A stretch of DNA of 64,000 nucleotides from positions 62,001-126,000 of the forward strand of contig NZ_NIXO01000008.1 of NCBI RefSeq assembly GCF_002204795.1, read 5' to 3'. Below, piece after piece: positions 17,464-27,233 of this stretch. The notes beneath the pieces were generated by a model, which saw only the letters and a program-made list of their open reading frames with translations, ran no database searches and was not told the origin of the DNA. The position numbers were made by a program, and so were the translations under genes. Within the stretch, counting starts at the first letter, position 1. Each line of letters starts with the position of its first letter. Origin of the DNA: Pseudomonas sp. K2I15 (GTDB lineage: Bacteria; Pseudomonadota; Gammaproteobacteria; Pseudomonadales; Pseudomonadaceae).

Positions 17464-17573
17464 GTGGCGAGGGAGCTTGCTGTGGCGAGGGAGCTTGCTC
17501 CCGCTGGGTTGCGAAGCAGCCCCAAGAAAATGGGAGCGCTACGCACTCCAGCGGCAGCAAGCTCCCTCGCCAC
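17464..17573. repeat. REPIN with a duplicated left arm (GTGGCGAGGG class)
   Basis: A REP doublet whose left arm is partly duplicated: the 18 bp at 17464-17481 (GTGGCGAGGGAGCTTGCT) recur at 17482-17499 before the arm continues. The right arm ends CTCCCTCGCCAC at 17573. It lies between convergent genes. Confidence 0.88.
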
Positions 17574-17594
17574 AAAAGCCCGCCACAACAATGA

Positions 17595-18242
17595 TTATTC
17601 CAACCGGGAAAGGCGCTCTTCCAGCGCCGCAATCCGAGCCTCCAGCTCTTCGATACGCTCCAGCGAAACCCCGCTTCCTGCGCCACGCTCCACCGGATTC
17701 CCGCGTGCTGCCAGGATCGCTTCAATATCTGCCGGGTCCCCCAGCGCATGCATATACCGATCTTCCCGCTGCCCCGACTGACGCGGCACCAGCAGCGCCA
17801 GCCCACGGGCAATCAGGCGCTCCAGCTGATGCACCACCTGCTCGGCGTCTTCAAAGTCGTGCATGCGCCCGCTGCGGGTCAGCAGTTCGTTGACCGTCTG
17901 CGGCCCCCGCAGGAACAGCAACCCGCTGAGAATCACCTGGGCTGGCACCAGTTCCAGCGCCTTGTCGACCCGATGCTCCCAGCGATCGGCCCGGCTGCCC
18001 ATCACCAGCCGGGTAAAGCCGCGACCTTCCAGCGCCCGCAGGCTCTGGCCGACCTGGCCCTGGCTCAGGTTCATCACCGGCTCGCGGCTGGTTTTCTGGT
18101 TGCAGGCGATCACCAGCGCGTTAAGGGTCAGCGGGTAGGTTTCGGGGTTGGTGGCCTGTTTTTCGATCAGGCAGCCAAGGATGCGGATTTCCGTGCTGTT
18201 CAGGCGCGGTTCTTCAGAGATCGTGTCGTGCTCGGTGGTCAT
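17595..18242 (-). CDS. yceH: YceH family protein (DUF480)
   Basis: A 215-residue protein of two winged-helix domains. Family blocks include [44 protein letters not shown] and [22 protein letters not shown]-terminal leucine-rich helix ([20 protein letters not shown]) may form a coiled coil. YceH proteins look like DNA-binding proteins but have no agreed function. Monocistronic, divergent from the DUF1993 gene across a 126-bp gap. Confidence 0.9.
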   Translation of the reverse strand: MTTEHDTISEEPRLNSTEIRILGCLIEKQATNPETYPLTLNALVIACNQKTSREPVMNLSQGQVGQSLRALEGRGFTRLVMGSRADRWEHRVDKALELVPAQVILSGLLFLRGPQTVNELLTRSGRMHDFEDAEQVVHQLERLIARGLALLVPRQSGQREDRYMHALGDPADIEAILAARGNPVERGAGSGVSLERIEELEARIAALEERLSRLE

Positions 18243-18322
18243 CGCGCTTTCCCTAATGCAGTGAGCCCACTAGCCTAATCCTGAAAAAATAAAAGACAAG
18301 CGGCGCCGGCTGCCGGCATGTC

Positions 18323-18328
18323 TATAAT
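18323..18328 (+). promoter_or_regulatory. Consensus -10 box of the DUF1993 gene
   Basis: A perfect TATAAT lies 40 nt before the chosen ATG at 18369; no clear -35 is seen. Its position inside the longer possible frame (from 18318) argues that the shorter start is right. Confidence 0.5.
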
Positions 18329-18368
18329 CGCTGCTGTTTCAAACCCTGCCACAACTGTCGAGACTGTC

Positions 18369-18878
18369 ATGACTATTTCCCTGTACGCCGCTTCCCTCCC
18401 GGTCTTCAAGCAAATGCTCAACGCCCTGAGCGATGTGCTGAACAAGGCCGAAGCCCACGCCACCGCCAAGAACATCGACCCGAACGCCTTCCTGCAAGCG
18501 CGCTTGTACCCGGACATGTTCCCGCTGGTGCGCCAGGTGCAGATCGCCGTCGACTTCGCCAAAGGCGTTTCTGCCCGCCTGGCTGAAATCGAAGTACCGA
18601 AATACGACGATACAGAAGTCACCTTCGCCGACCTGCAAGCGCTGATCGCCAAGGTCCTGGCATTTATCGACACCATCACCCCGGCTCAGGTCGACGGTAA
18701 AGAAGGCATCGAAATCGTTACTCGCCCTGGCACTCCTAAAGAGAAGCGCTTCAGCGGCCAGTCGTACCTGCTGAGCTACGGCCTGCCGCAGTTCTTCTTC
18801 CACGTCACCACCGCTTACGCCTTGCTGCGTCACAACGGTGTGGAAGTGGGCAAGCGCGATTACATGGGCGCGTTCTAA
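18369..18878 (+). CDS. DUF1993 family protein
   Basis: A 169-residue soluble helical protein matching DUF1993 (DinB-like fold): LYAASLPVFKQMLNALSDVLNKAEAHA, then LYPDMFPLVRQVQIAVDFAKG and the C-terminal GQSYLLSYGLPQFFFHVTTAYALLRHNGVEVGKRDY. Members are widespread and of unknown function. The ATG at 18369 gives the usual family length, and a TATAAT element lies just upstream. It ends at a shared bidirectional terminator. Confidence 0.85.
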   Translation: MTISLYAASLPVFKQMLNALSDVLNKAEAHATAKNIDPNAFLQARLYPDMFPLVRQVQIAVDFAKGVSARLAEIEVPKYDDTEVTFADLQALIAKVLAFIDTITPAQVDGKEGIEIVTRPGTPKEKRFSGQSYLLSYGLPQFFFHVTTAYALLRHNGVEVGKRDYMGAF

Positions 18879-18890
18879 GCCTTCAGGCAT

Positions 18891-18936
18891 AAAAAAGCCC
18901 GGGCCGGTTCATTCACGAACCGCCCCGGGCTTTTTT
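18891..18936. terminator. Bidirectional terminator between the DUF1993 gene and sstT
   Basis: A long GC-rich stem (AAAAAAGCCCGGG...CCCGGGCTTTTTT) with A-run and T-run on either side serves both convergent genes. Confidence 0.93.
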
Positions 18937-18949
18937 GTGCACACAAGGT

Positions 18950-20170
18950 TTACGCGGCTTGTTCTTCTTTACCCAGGCACGCGGCAGCGGTGAACAGCAC
19001 GTCGGTGGACGAGTTCAGCGCGGTTTCTGCCGAGTCCTGCAACACGCCGATGATGAAGCCTACGGCCACCACCTGCATGGCGATTTCGCTGGGAATACCG
19101 AACAGGCTGCACGCCAGCGGGATCAACAGCAGCGAACCACCGGCAACCCCCGACGCGCCGCAGGCACACACCGCAGCGACCACGCTGAGCAGCACGGCGG
19201 TGGGGATGTCCACGGCAATGCCCAGGGTGTGCACGGCGGCCAGGGTCAGCACGGTGATGGTGATGGCCGCGCCGGCCATATTGATGGTGGCGCCCAGCGG
19301 AATCGACACCGAGTAAGTGTCTTCATGCAGGCCCAGGCGCTTGCTCAATGCCAGGTTGACCGGGATGTTGGCCGCCGAACTGCGGGTAAAAAACGCGGTG
19401 ATGCCACTTTCCCGCAGGCACATCAGCACCAGCGGGTAAGGGTTGCGGCGCAGTTTCCAGAACACGATGGCCGGGTTGATCACCAGTGCCACGAACAGCA
19501 TGCAGCCAATCAACACCAGCAGCAGGTGCGCGTAGCCCAGCAGGGCGCCGAAGCCGGAGGTGGCCAAGGTCGAGGCCACGAGGCCGAAGATGCCGAGGGG
19601 CGCGAAGCGGATCACCATGCGCACGATCAGCGTGACGCCGTTGGACAGGTCGTCCAGCACGGTGCGGGTGGTGTCGCTGGCATGGCGGATCGCTATGCCC
19701 ATGCCGATGGCCCAGGCGAGGATGCCGATGAAGTTGGCGTTCATCAGCGCGCTGACCGGGTTGTCCACCACGCTGAGCAACAGGCTTTGCAACACTTCAC
19801 CAATGCCGCCGGGGGCGCTGACGGCTATGTCGTGGGTGGCCAGCACCAGCGAGGAGGGGAACAATGTACTGGCAATCACCGCGACCACGGCGGCAGCAAA
19901 GGTGCCCAGCAGGTACAGAAACAGGATCGGCCGGATATGGGTTTCCTGGCCGTGCTTGTGGTTGGCGATCGAGGCCATCACCAGCACAAACACCAGGATC
20001 GGTGCGACGGCCTTGAGCGCCGAGACGAACACCTTGCCGATAAATCCGGTGGCTTGTGCGACGTCGGGTAACAACAGGGCCAGCAAGATACCGGCGATCA
20101 GGCCGATGACAATTTGGGTGACCAGGCTGATAGACATCAGCCGTTGCAAGAGAGAGGGGGCAGCAGTCAT
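18950..20170 (-). CDS. sstT: SstT, sodium-coupled serine/threonine symporter
   Basis: A 406-residue DAACS-family transporter with eight helices and two re-entrant loops. Characteristic blocks are [75 protein letters not shown] and [22 protein letters not shown]. It takes up serine and threonine with sodium ions at the inner membrane. Length and motifs match E. coli SstT. Monocistronic, divergent from an MFS gene. Confidence 0.95.
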   Translation of the reverse strand: MTAAPSLLQRLMSISLVTQIVIGLIAGILLALLLPDVAQATGFIGKVFVSALKAVAPILVFVLVMASIANHKHGQETHIRPILFLYLLGTFAAAVVAVIASTLFPSSLVLATHDIAVSAPGGIGEVLQSLLLSVVDNPVSALMNANFIGILAWAIGMGIAIRHASDTTRTVLDDLSNGVTLIVRMVIRFAPLGIFGLVASTLATSGFGALLGYAHLLLVLIGCMLFVALVINPAIVFWKLRRNPYPLVLMCLRESGITAFFTRSSAANIPVNLALSKRLGLHEDTYSVSIPLGATINMAGAAITITVLTLAAVHTLGIAVDIPTAVLLSVVAAVCACGASGVAGGSLLLIPLACSLFGIPSEIAMQVVAVGFIIGVLQDSAETALNSSTDVLFTAAACLGKEEQAA

Positions 20171-20386
20171 AAAAGGGTTGTCTCTGGTTTTTTCTAATTG
20201 GATGCAGCTAAGGCAGCGTGAATCTGGCAGGGGCGAAGTCTAGCATCTGTAGGAAACGGCTTATCCGGGTGCGGCGTTGCGTCGCCACGATGCGACACAT
20301 TCTGTTAACATTGCCCATCCTCTTATTTCTTCTCTATCAGCGGGCCCTTGGGCTTTCGTTGATGTCGCTGTTTTCTGGAGTTTTTA

Positions 20387-21541
20387 ATGCTGTTTCCGAT
20401 TTTGCTGTTGTCAGCGGCCGGTTTTACCGTGCTGACCACAGAATTCATCATCGTCGGCCTGTTGCCTGCCATCGCCCGGGACCTCGACGTGAGCGTGTCC
20501 CAGGCCGGGTTGCTGGTGACACTGTTCGCCTTTACGGTGGCGGCGTTTGGCCCGTTCCTTACCGCGTATTTCGCGCGGTTTGAGCGCAAGCGGTTGTTTA
20601 TCACGATCCTGATCATGTTCGGCCTGGCCAATACGCTGGCTGCCACGGCGTCGAATATTTGGGTCATGTCGTTGGCCCGGCTGATCCCGGCGCTGGGGTT
20701 GCCGGTGTTCTGGGCCCTGGCCAGTGAGACGGCGGTGGACATCGTCGGGCCGGATTTCGCTGGCCGTGCGATTGAAAAAATCGGCTTCGGCATCGTGTGT
20801 GCCACGGTCTTCGGGATCCCGGTGGGCACGCTGATTTCCGATATGTTCGGCTGGCGCACCGCCTTTGGCATTCTCGCGGTGGTGGCGTTTGCCAAGGCCT
20901 TGCTGCTGTTTATCTACCTGCCGAAGACCCGTGCGAAGAACGACCAGGTCAGCTTGCGTTCCCAGTTCAAAATCTTGCGCAGCCCGCTGATGCAGGGCCA
21001 TATCCTGCTGTCGATCCTGGTGTTCAGCGGCATGTTCACCGCTTATACCTACCTGGCCGACATTCTCGAGCGCCTGGCGGGCTTCGATGGAACCGTGGTG
21101 GGCTGGTGCCTGATGGGCTTTGGCGCCGTCGGCCTGATCGGTAACTCATTGGGCGGGCGCATGGTCGACCGTCATCCGCTCATTGCGTCGATGGTGTTCT
21201 GCGGTTTCATGATCGCCGGCATGGTGGCGTTGGCACCCGCCATTCACTCCACTGTCGGGCTGGCGGCGGCGATGGCTGTATGGGGCGTGACTCAGGCGGC
21301 ATTGTTCCTCGTAAGCCATGTACGGCTGATGAAGGCCGCACCTCATGCGCCGGCGTTTGCCGCGTCGCTGAATATCGCCGGGGCCAACCTGGGGATTGGC
21401 CTGGGGGCGCTGGTGGGTGGGCATGTGATCGATACCCTTGGCCTTGGCAGCCTCGGCTTTGCCGCCGCCGGGTTCATCCTGCTGTCGATCCTGTTGGCGC
21501 TGTGGCTGATGACCGCCAAGACCCGCGCCGTCTGCGCCTGA
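20387..21541 (+). CDS. MFS transporter, DHA1 (AraJ/YdhP-like) exporter
   Basis: A 384-residue protein with about twelve helices. Motifs of the drug:H+ antiporter-1 group: FIIVGLLPAIARDLDVSVSQAGLLVTLFAF in helices 1-2, a loop-2 motif reduced to FARFERKR, and PALGLPVFWALASETAVDI in helices 4-5. The substrate is unknown; relatives export sugars, purines or drugs. It ends 4 nt before the convergent nhaR gene. Upstream GGAG at 20377-20380 supports the ATG. Confidence 0.8.
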   Translation: MLFPILLLSAAGFTVLTTEFIIVGLLPAIARDLDVSVSQAGLLVTLFAFTVAAFGPFLTAYFARFERKRLFITILIMFGLANTLAATASNIWVMSLARLIPALGLPVFWALASETAVDIVGPDFAGRAIEKIGFGIVCATVFGIPVGTLISDMFGWRTAFGILAVVAFAKALLLFIYLPKTRAKNDQVSLRSQFKILRSPLMQGHILLSILVFSGMFTAYTYLADILERLAGFDGTVVGWCLMGFGAVGLIGNSLGGRMVDRHPLIASMVFCGFMIAGMVALAPAIHSTVGLAAAMAVWGVTQAALFLVSHVRLMKAAPHAPAFAASLNIAGANLGIGLGALVGGHVIDTLGLGSLGFAAAGFILLSILLALWLMTAKTRAVCA

Positions 21542-21545
21542 GCCG

Positions 21546-22448
21546 TCAGGGCAGGGACGTGAACAGCTCCCGTCGCGCACCTTCGGTAATCGCCACGATG
21601 CCGGGGTGCTTGACCTTGCGTTCCACCGAGATCGCATAAAACGACTCGGTGACTGCATCGGTCTGGCCGATCAGCGCCACGCCATACTGGCGTTCCACCT
21701 CGTCGGCAATCACGCTGGGTGCGATAAAAATCCCGCTGCCGGATTGCCCAAACGCCTGCATCAGGGCGCTGTCGTCGAACTCCCCGACAATCCGTGGCTG
21801 AATCTGCTGCTCGGCAAACCAGCGCAGCAAACGGCTGCGCACCACGGTCTCCGCCCCCGGAATCAACAGCGGCGCGCCCTGCAGGCACTGTGGGAAATCG
21901 CCGCGATGCTGGTCAGCCAATGCCTGGGTGGCGAAAAAGCTGATCCCGCATTCCCCCAGCTTTTGGCTGTAGCCCTTGATGTCCAGGTGCGGGGGCATCG
22001 GGCTGTCGGAGATCACCAGGTCCAGGCGCTGGATCGCCAGGTCCGCCAGCAAACGCTCAAGCTTGTCTTCACGGCAGGTAATGCGGATCGGCTCGCTCAA
22101 CTCCATGGTCGGCGCAATCAGCCGGTAAACGATGGACTTGGGCACCACATCCGCCACGCCAACCCGGAACAAAATCTGCTGCTCATTGGGCTGGGTGCGC
22201 AACATCGCCTCAAGCTCATTGCCCAGTTGGAACATCTGTTCGGCATAGGGCAACGCCTGGCGCCCGGCTTCGGTCAGCTCCAGCTGGCGCCCGACCTTTT
22301 GAAACAACGCCACGCCAAACGTCTGCTCCAGCAGGCTGATTTGCCCGCTGATGGTCTGCGGCGTGAGGTTCAGTTGCTCGCAGGCGCGCACGATGCTGCC
22401 GGTCTTGGCGACGACCCAGAAGTAGTGCAGTTGTCGATAATTGAGCAT
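21546..22448 (-). CDS. nhaR: NhaR-like LysR-family transcriptional activator
   Basis: A 300-residue LysR regulator with a helix-turn-helix (ACEQLNLTPQTISGQISLLEQTFGVALF) and an effector domain. It shares with E. coli NhaR the HYFWVVAKTGS start, LTPQTISGQI, VGVADVVPKSIVYRL, DLVISDSPMP, ECGISFFATQ and EFDDSALMQAFG. NhaR activates nhaA in response to sodium, but no antiporter gene is near. Here it is divergent from a lipoprotein-terC pair across 134 bp, so those genes are plausible targets. The ATG at 22448 is preferred; an in-frame TTG lies three codons upstream. Confidence 0.88.
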   Translation of the reverse strand: MLNYRQLHYFWVVAKTGSIVRACEQLNLTPQTISGQISLLEQTFGVALFQKVGRQLELTEAGRQALPYAEQMFQLGNELEAMLRTQPNEQQILFRVGVADVVPKSIVYRLIAPTMELSEPIRITCREDKLERLLADLAIQRLDLVISDSPMPPHLDIKGYSQKLGECGISFFATQALADQHRGDFPQCLQGAPLLIPGAETVVRSRLLRWFAEQQIQPRIVGEFDDSALMQAFGQSGSGIFIAPSVIADEVERQYGVALIGQTDAVTESFYAISVERKVKHPGIVAITEGARRELFTSLP

Positions 22449-22582
22449 GGTGGCCAATACTTCGTGAAAACCGAAGTATAAACGAAAAAAATACGAATTT
22501 TCCTGAAGTGTTTGCCTGCATAGAATGCGTCGCTATCGAGGGGCCACTACTTGGACCCGAAGGTTCTAACGAGGAACGCATC

Positions 22583-22846
22583 ATGAAACTCAATTCCCTG
22601 GGCGCAACGGCGTTACTTGCGCTTTCATTAGTCATGCTCAGTGGCTGTGACCAAGCGGAAAAAAGCGCGCAACAACTGCTGGGTAAAGCCACCGAGTCGG
22701 CCAAGCAAGTGATTGACGACACCCATCAGGCTGCCGAGCAGGCATTGAGTGACGCGACCAAGGGCTTGATCGCTCCACCGGAAGGCAAGCAGGACAAGCA
22801 GGAGCAGGAAGACAACACGCCTGAGTCCACCTCCCAAGAAACCTAA
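22583..22846 (+). CDS. Small lipoprotein
   Basis: An 87-residue lipoprotein: signal sequence with the lipobox LSGC (MKLNSLGATALLALSLVMLSGC), then a helical Ala/Gln/Lys-rich segment (EKSAQQLLGKATESAKQVIDDTHQAAEQALSDATKGL) and an acidic Gln/Asp-rich tail. No family recognised. The ATG at 22583 has GAGGAA upstream. It lies 28 nt before the terC gene, in the same direction. Confidence 0.75.
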   Translation: MKLNSLGATALLALSLVMLSGCDQAEKSAQQLLGKATESAKQVIDDTHQAAEQALSDATKGLIAPPEGKQDKQEQEDNTPESTSQET

Positions 22847-22874
22847 TACCCGCACATCACACCAGGACTGACCT

Positions 22875-23621
22875 ATGGATTACCTTTTACAACTGGCCGC
22901 CAGCCCGACCGCGTGGATCGCACTGGCTACCCTGATCGTCATGGAGATCGTGCTGGGGATCGACAACCTGATCTTTATCTCGATTCTCACCAACAAGTTG
23001 CCGGTGCAGCACCGGGCCAAAGCCCGCCGCATTGGTATCAGCATGGCGTTGATCCTGCGTCTGGGCCTGTTGAGCACCATTGCCTTTATCGTGCAGTTGA
23101 CCGCGCCGGTCATCGACATCCTGGGGCAGTCGTTCTCCTGGAAAGACATGATCCTGATCGCCGGTGGCCTGTTCCTGGTGTGGAAGGCGACCACCGAGAT
23201 CCATCACAGCATGGACCCTGAGAAGGAGCATGTGGATACTGGTGCGCCGAGCGTGACCCTGGGCTTCGCCTCGGCGATTGGCCAGATCCTGTTGCTGGAC
23301 TTGGTGTTCTCCATCGACAGTATCATCACTGCCGTGGGCATGACCGAACACTTGCCGATCATGATCATTGCCGTGGTGGTCTCGGTGATCGTGATGCTGG
23401 TGGCGGCCGAGCCGTTGGCCAAGTTCATCAACGACAACCCGACTATTGTGATGTTGGCCTTGGGCTTCCTCATCATGATCGGTATGACGCTGATCGCCGA
23501 AGGTTTCGGCGCCCATGTTCCAAAAGGCTATATATACGCCGCCATGGCGTTCTCGGCGGCTATCGAGTGCCTGAACATGATGCGACGCAACCGGCATAAA
23601 CGCCTGGCTGCGAAACAGTAA
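22875..23621 (+). CDS. TerC/YgdQ-family membrane protein
   Basis: A 248-residue protein with seven to nine helices. It matches the YgdQ branch of the TerC family: [63 protein letters not shown] and [26 protein letters not shown]. The two acidic membrane motifs (GIDN and SIDS) are thought to bind metal. Relatives export manganese or help load metal onto exported proteins; the exact role here is not certain. Probably co-transcribed with the lipoprotein upstream. Confidence 0.88.
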   Translation: MDYLLQLAASPTAWIALATLIVMEIVLGIDNLIFISILTNKLPVQHRAKARRIGISMALILRLGLLSTIAFIVQLTAPVIDILGQSFSWKDMILIAGGLFLVWKATTEIHHSMDPEKEHVDTGAPSVTLGFASAIGQILLLDLVFSIDSIITAVGMTEHLPIMIIAVVVSVIVMLVAAEPLAKFINDNPTIVMLALGFLIMIGMTLIAEGFGAHVPKGYIYAAMAFSAAIECLNMMRRNRHKRLAAKQ

Positions 23622-23632
23622 AGGCTGACAGG

Positions 23633-23673
23633 AAAGGCCGGCTGCGCTCATCAGAGCCCAGCCGGCCTTTTTG
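23633..23673 (+). terminator. Intrinsic terminator of the terC-like gene
   Basis: AAAGGCCGGCTG pairs with CAGCCGGCCTTT around a 13-nt loop region and runs into a T-stretch, 11 nt after the stop codon. Confidence 0.9.
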
Positions 23674-23754
23674 CTGCCTGGTTCCCGTTGAATCGCCCAT
23701 GTATGTAGGAGTCGTCTGTTAAGATTCTTCGCCTTGACGTTTTGAGGTGCCTTC

Positions 23755-24789
23755 ATGAACGAGCCAATTCGCCTGACCCAATACAGCCACGGTGCTGGTT
23801 GCGGTTGCAAGATTTCACCTCAGGTGCTGGAAGTAATCCTTGCCGGCAGCGGTGCGCAAAACCTTGACCCCAAGCTCTGGGTGGGCAACGCCTCCCGCGA
23901 TGACGCGGCGGTGTATGCCATCGACGATGAGCGCGGCGTGGTCTCCACGACCGACTTTTTCATGCCGATTGTCGATGACCCCTTCGACTTCGGCCGCATT
24001 GCCGCCACCAACGCCATCAGCGATATCTACGCCATGGGCGGCGATCCGTTGATGGCCATTGCCATTCTCGGCTGGCCGGTCAACGTGCTGGCCCCGGAAA
24101 TTGCCCGTGAAGTGATTCGCGGTGGTCGCTCGGTGTGTGACGCTGCCGGGATTCCGCTGGCTGGTGGCCACTCCATCGACGCCCCCGAACCGATCTTCGG
24201 CCTGGCCGTCACCGGTCTGGTAGAAAAGCGCCACATGAAGCGCAACGACACCGCCACCGCCGGTTGCCAGTTGTACCTGACCAAACCCTTGGGCATCGGC
24301 ATCCTCACCACCGCTGAAAAGAAGGGCAAGCTGCGCGAGGCCGATGTGGGCCTGGCCCGTGACTGGATGTGCACCCTCAACAAGCCTGGCAGCCGTTTTG
24401 GCAAGCTGGCTGGCGTAACCGCCATGACCGACGTCACCGGTTTCGGCCTGTTGGGCCATTTGGTGGAAATGGCTGACGGCAGCCATTTGACGGCCCGCAT
24501 CGAATACGAAAAGGTCCCACGCCTGCCCGGGGTGGAGTACTACCTGGAGCAGGGCTGCGTACCCGGCGGCACCTTGCGCAACTTCGACAGCTACGCCAGC
24601 AAGCTCGGGCGCCTGAACGAGCTGCACAAGCGCGTGCTGTGCGACCCGCAAACCAGCGGTGGCCTGCTGGTGGCGGTCACCCCCGAAGGCAGTGCCGAAT
24701 TCCTCGCCGTGGCGGCGGAACTGGGCCTGAACCTTGAGCCGATCGGCGAACTGGTTGAGCGACAGACCAACGCGGTAGAGGTGTTTTGA
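23755..24789 (+). CDS. selD: SelD, selenophosphate synthase
   Basis: A 344-residue AIR-synthase-superfamily enzyme that makes selenophosphate from selenide and ATP. The active-site loop GAGCGCK holds Cys16 and Lys19 (Cys17/Lys20 in E. coli); residue 16 is a normal TGC codon, not selenocysteine. Other blocks are [58 protein letters not shown] and [10 protein letters not shown]. Its stop overlaps the mnmH start as TGATG, so the pair is coupled. Confidence 0.97.
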   Translation: MNEPIRLTQYSHGAGCGCKISPQVLEVILAGSGAQNLDPKLWVGNASRDDAAVYAIDDERGVVSTTDFFMPIVDDPFDFGRIAATNAISDIYAMGGDPLMAIAILGWPVNVLAPEIAREVIRGGRSVCDAAGIPLAGGHSIDAPEPIFGLAVTGLVEKRHMKRNDTATAGCQLYLTKPLGIGILTTAEKKGKLREADVGLARDWMCTLNKPGSRFGKLAGVTAMTDVTGFGLLGHLVEMADGSHLTARIEYEKVPRLPGVEYYLEQGCVPGGTLRNFDSYASKLGRLNELHKRVLCDPQTSGGLLVAVTPEGSAEFLAVAAELGLNLEPIGELVERQTNAVEVF

Positions 24790-25892
24790 TGCCTGTCGAC
24801 ATCACCGATTACCGCGACATTTTTCTCAACGACCGGCCGATGATGGATACCCGCGCGCCGATCGAATTCATCAAGGGCGCGTTTCCCGGGGTGATCAACC
24901 TGCCGTTGATGACCGACGATGAGCGCCAACGGGTGGGCACCTGTTACAAGCAGCAGGGCCAGCAGGCGGCTATTGTCCTCGGGCACGAGTTGGTGTCTGG
25001 GGCGATCAAGGCCGAGCGCATTGAGCAATGGGCGCGCTTCGCCCAGGCCAATCCGGAGGGCGTGCTGTATTGCTTCCGTGGCGGGATGCGTTCGCAGATT
25101 GCCCAGCAATGGTTGAAAACCGAGGCGGGTATCGACTACCCGCGAGTGGGCGGTGGCTACAAGGCCATGCGCACCTTCCTGCTGGATACGGTCGACCAGG
25201 CCACCGCTCAGTGCGACTTCGTGTTGCTGGGAGGCATGACCGGCACCGGCAAGACCGAAGTGCTCGGCCAATTGAACAACGCGTTGGACCTGGAAGGCCA
25301 CGCCAACCATCGCGGCTCCAGCTTCGGCAAGCGTGCTACCACGCAACCCTCCAACATCGACTTCGAGAATCGCCTGGCGGTGGACCTGCTGAAAAAGCGT
25401 GCCGCCGGTATCGAGCAGTTCGTGGTCGAGGATGAGAGCCGCATGATCGGCAGTTGCGCGCTGCCATTGCCGTTGCACAAGGGCATGCAGGGCTTCCCGA
25501 TGGTCTGGCTGGAAGACAGTGTTGAAGGCCGCGTGGAGCGCATCCTGAAGGATTACGTGGTCGACCTCTGCGCCGAGTTTGTCGCGGTGTTTGGCGAAAC
25601 AGGCCAAGACGTGTTTGCCGAGCGCCTGACCCAGAGCCTGGGCAACATTCACAAGCGCCTGGGCGGTGAGCGGTTTACGCGGTTGCACGCGATCATGCAG
25701 GACGCCCTGGCAGAGCAGGCCCGCAGCGGCGCGGTGGATGTGCACCGCGGCTGGATAGAAGGGCTGTTGCGTGAGTATTACGACCCGATGTATGCGTTCC
25801 AGCGCGAAAGCAAAGGGGCGCGTATCGAGTTTGCGGGGGAGCAGGGCGCGGTACTGGAGTACCTGCGTGAGAGGGCTGTCCGGCGGGAGTAA
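24789..25892 (+). CDS. mnmH: MnmH/SelU, tRNA 2-selenouridine synthase
   Basis: A 367-residue enzyme: an N-terminal rhodanese domain with catalytic Cys95 in [10 protein letters not shown], then a P-loop domain with [10 protein letters not shown] near residue 148. It replaces sulfur by selenium in the wobble 2-thiouridine of tRNAs for Lys, Glu and Gln, using selenophosphate from the gene just upstream. The ATG at 24789 overlaps the selD stop by one base. The operon explains a use for selenium even if no selenoprotein is made; no selA or selB gene is in the window. Confidence 0.96.
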   Translation: MPVDITDYRDIFLNDRPMMDTRAPIEFIKGAFPGVINLPLMTDDERQRVGTCYKQQGQQAAIVLGHELVSGAIKAERIEQWARFAQANPEGVLYCFRGGMRSQIAQQWLKTEAGIDYPRVGGGYKAMRTFLLDTVDQATAQCDFVLLGGMTGTGKTEVLGQLNNALDLEGHANHRGSSFGKRATTQPSNIDFENRLAVDLLKKRAAGIEQFVVEDESRMIGSCALPLPLHKGMQGFPMVWLEDSVEGRVERILKDYVVDLCAEFVAVFGETGQDVFAERLTQSLGNIHKRLGGERFTRLHAIMQDALAEQARSGAVDVHRGWIEGLLREYYDPMYAFQRESKGARIEFAGEQGAVLEYLRERAVRRE

Positions 25893-25907
25893 TGGGTTGG
25901 CGGCCCC

Positions 25908-25991
25908 TTCGCGAGCAAGCCCGCTCCCACATTCGACCGCGTTTATCCTGTAGGAATGCGGTCAGAATGTGGGAGCGGGCTCGCTCGCGAA
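25908..25991. repeat. REPIN (GTGGGAGCGGGC class)
   Basis: Inverted arms TTCGCGAGCAAGCCCGCTCC and its near reverse complement (GGGAGCGGGCTCGCTCGCGA) enclose about 28 nt between convergent mnmH and the permease gene. The right arm has GGGCTC where the left arm predicts GGGCTT. Confidence 0.88.
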
Positions 25992-26015
25992 GAGGCCCGC
26001 AACCTCACCCAATAA

Positions 26016-27071
26016 CTACAGAATAAACGCCCCGATCAGGCCACACACCACGCCCATCAGCATGGTCAGGCCTGCCACGGTCACCAGCACCCGCGCATCG
26101 AAGTCCTTGCGCAGCATCAGCAGCGACGGCAGGCTCACGCTCGGCAGGGTCATCAGCAAGGCCACGGCCGGGCCGGTGCCCATGCCGAGGGTCATCATGG
26201 TCTGCACGATGGGGATTTCGGCGGCGGTCGGGATCACAAACAACGTGCCGACAATCGCCAGCGGTACCAGCCAGACCAGGCTGTTGGCCATGGCGCCGTC
26301 AACATGGGGAAACAGCCAGACCCGCGCCGCGCCGAGGATCAGCACCGCCAGGATGTACACCGGAATCGTGCTCCAGAACAGCTGCCACAAGGTGCGCAGC
26401 CAGCGGCTCAGGAACGGTTCGGTCTCGGTAAGGCTGGCTTGGGCCACGGCGTCGAGCGCGGCTTCCGGTACCTGCTCCGGCCGCGCGATGCGCTGCGCCA
26501 CCAGCGACACACCCACCACCAGCACAATCCCGGCCACCAACCGCAGCGCGGTAAAGCCCCAGCCCAGCACAAAGCCCATGAACACCAGTGTCGCCGGGTT
26601 CAGTACCGGGTTGGCGATCCAGAACGCCAGCGCGGCGCCTACCGACACCTTTTGCCGACGCATACCGGCGGCCACCGGGGCGGCGCAGCAACTGCACATC
26701 ATCCCCGGCAAGGCGAACAGCCCGCCACGCAGGGTAGAACCCAGCCCGGCACGGCCAAACAGCCGTAACAGCCAGTCCCGCGGGATCAGCACTTGCAGCA
26801 ATGAGCCGAGGATCACCGCCAGCACCGCGGCTTTCCAGATCGCCAGGAAATACACCTGGGCATAGGCCAGCGCGGCGGCCAGTGGCGCGCTTTGCTGGTC
26901 GTTGAGAATCGAGGCGCCGATGCTGTGGTTGTCTGCCGCGATAAACGCCTTGGCGTAGTAGGGCGACCATTTCACGTAGTAGAGGCCGATACAGGCCACC
27001 AGCAGGAACAGTGCTGGTTTCCACCAGAAGGACCAGCCCCGGGCGGGCTGGGTGGAGGAGAGGTTGGACAT
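26016..27071 (-). CDS. Permease of the ArsP_1/DUF318 (YraQ-like) family
   Basis: A 351-residue protein with about eight to ten helices. The family signature is PGMMCSCCAAPVAAGMRRQKVSVGAALAFWIANPVLNPATLVFMGFVLGWG, and the partner motif PTAAEIPIVQTMMTLGMGTGPAVALLMTLPSVSLPSLLML is present in the second half. The cysteine cluster CSCC in the first half could take part in metal or arsenical transport, as in ArsP proteins, but the substrate is not known. The ATG at 27071 gives the family's usual start. A longer frame from 27095 adds nothing recognisable. Confidence 0.8.
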   Translation of the reverse strand: MSNLSSTQPARGWSFWWKPALFLLVACIGLYYVKWSPYYAKAFIAADNHSIGASILNDQQSAPLAAALAYAQVYFLAIWKAAVLAVILGSLLQVLIPRDWLLRLFGRAGLGSTLRGGLFALPGMMCSCCAAPVAAGMRRQKVSVGAALAFWIANPVLNPATLVFMGFVLGWGFTALRLVAGIVLVVGVSLVAQRIARPEQVPEAALDAVAQASLTETEPFLSRWLRTLWQLFWSTIPVYILAVLILGAARVWLFPHVDGAMANSLVWLVPLAIVGTLFVIPTAAEIPIVQTMMTLGMGTGPAVALLMTLPSVSLPSLLMLRKDFDARVLVTVAGLTMLMGVVCGLIGAFIL

Positions 27072-27139
27072 GTTGATGATCCGCAGGTGAGTCAATAGCG
27101 CAGCATCATACGCTGTAGAAGAGCGGTCCCGAAGAACCT

Positions 27140-27184
27140 GTGGCGAGGGAGCTTGCTCCCGTTGGGCTGCGCAGCAGCCCCACT
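27140..27184. repeat. Single REP sequence (GTGGCGAGGG class)
   Basis: One REP arm, GTGGCGAGGGAGCTTGCTCC, followed by GTTGGGCTGCGCAGCAGCCC; the second arm is missing. It lies between the start of the permease gene and the stop of the phosphatase gene. Confidence 0.8.
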
Positions 27185-27233
27185 AAGAACACCGCAGCCT
27201 TTCAGGCAGAACTCAGGGCAGGTTTGGCTGCGG

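Noticed and set aside
18935..20071. A 378-codon open frame antisense to sstT
   Set aside because: Composition is shadow-like (His/Gly/Gln/Asp-rich), and the sense strand encodes a well-conserved symporter.
23755..24789. Selenocysteine codon in selD
   Set aside because: The active-site residue 16 is encoded by a normal cysteine codon and no TGA is read through.
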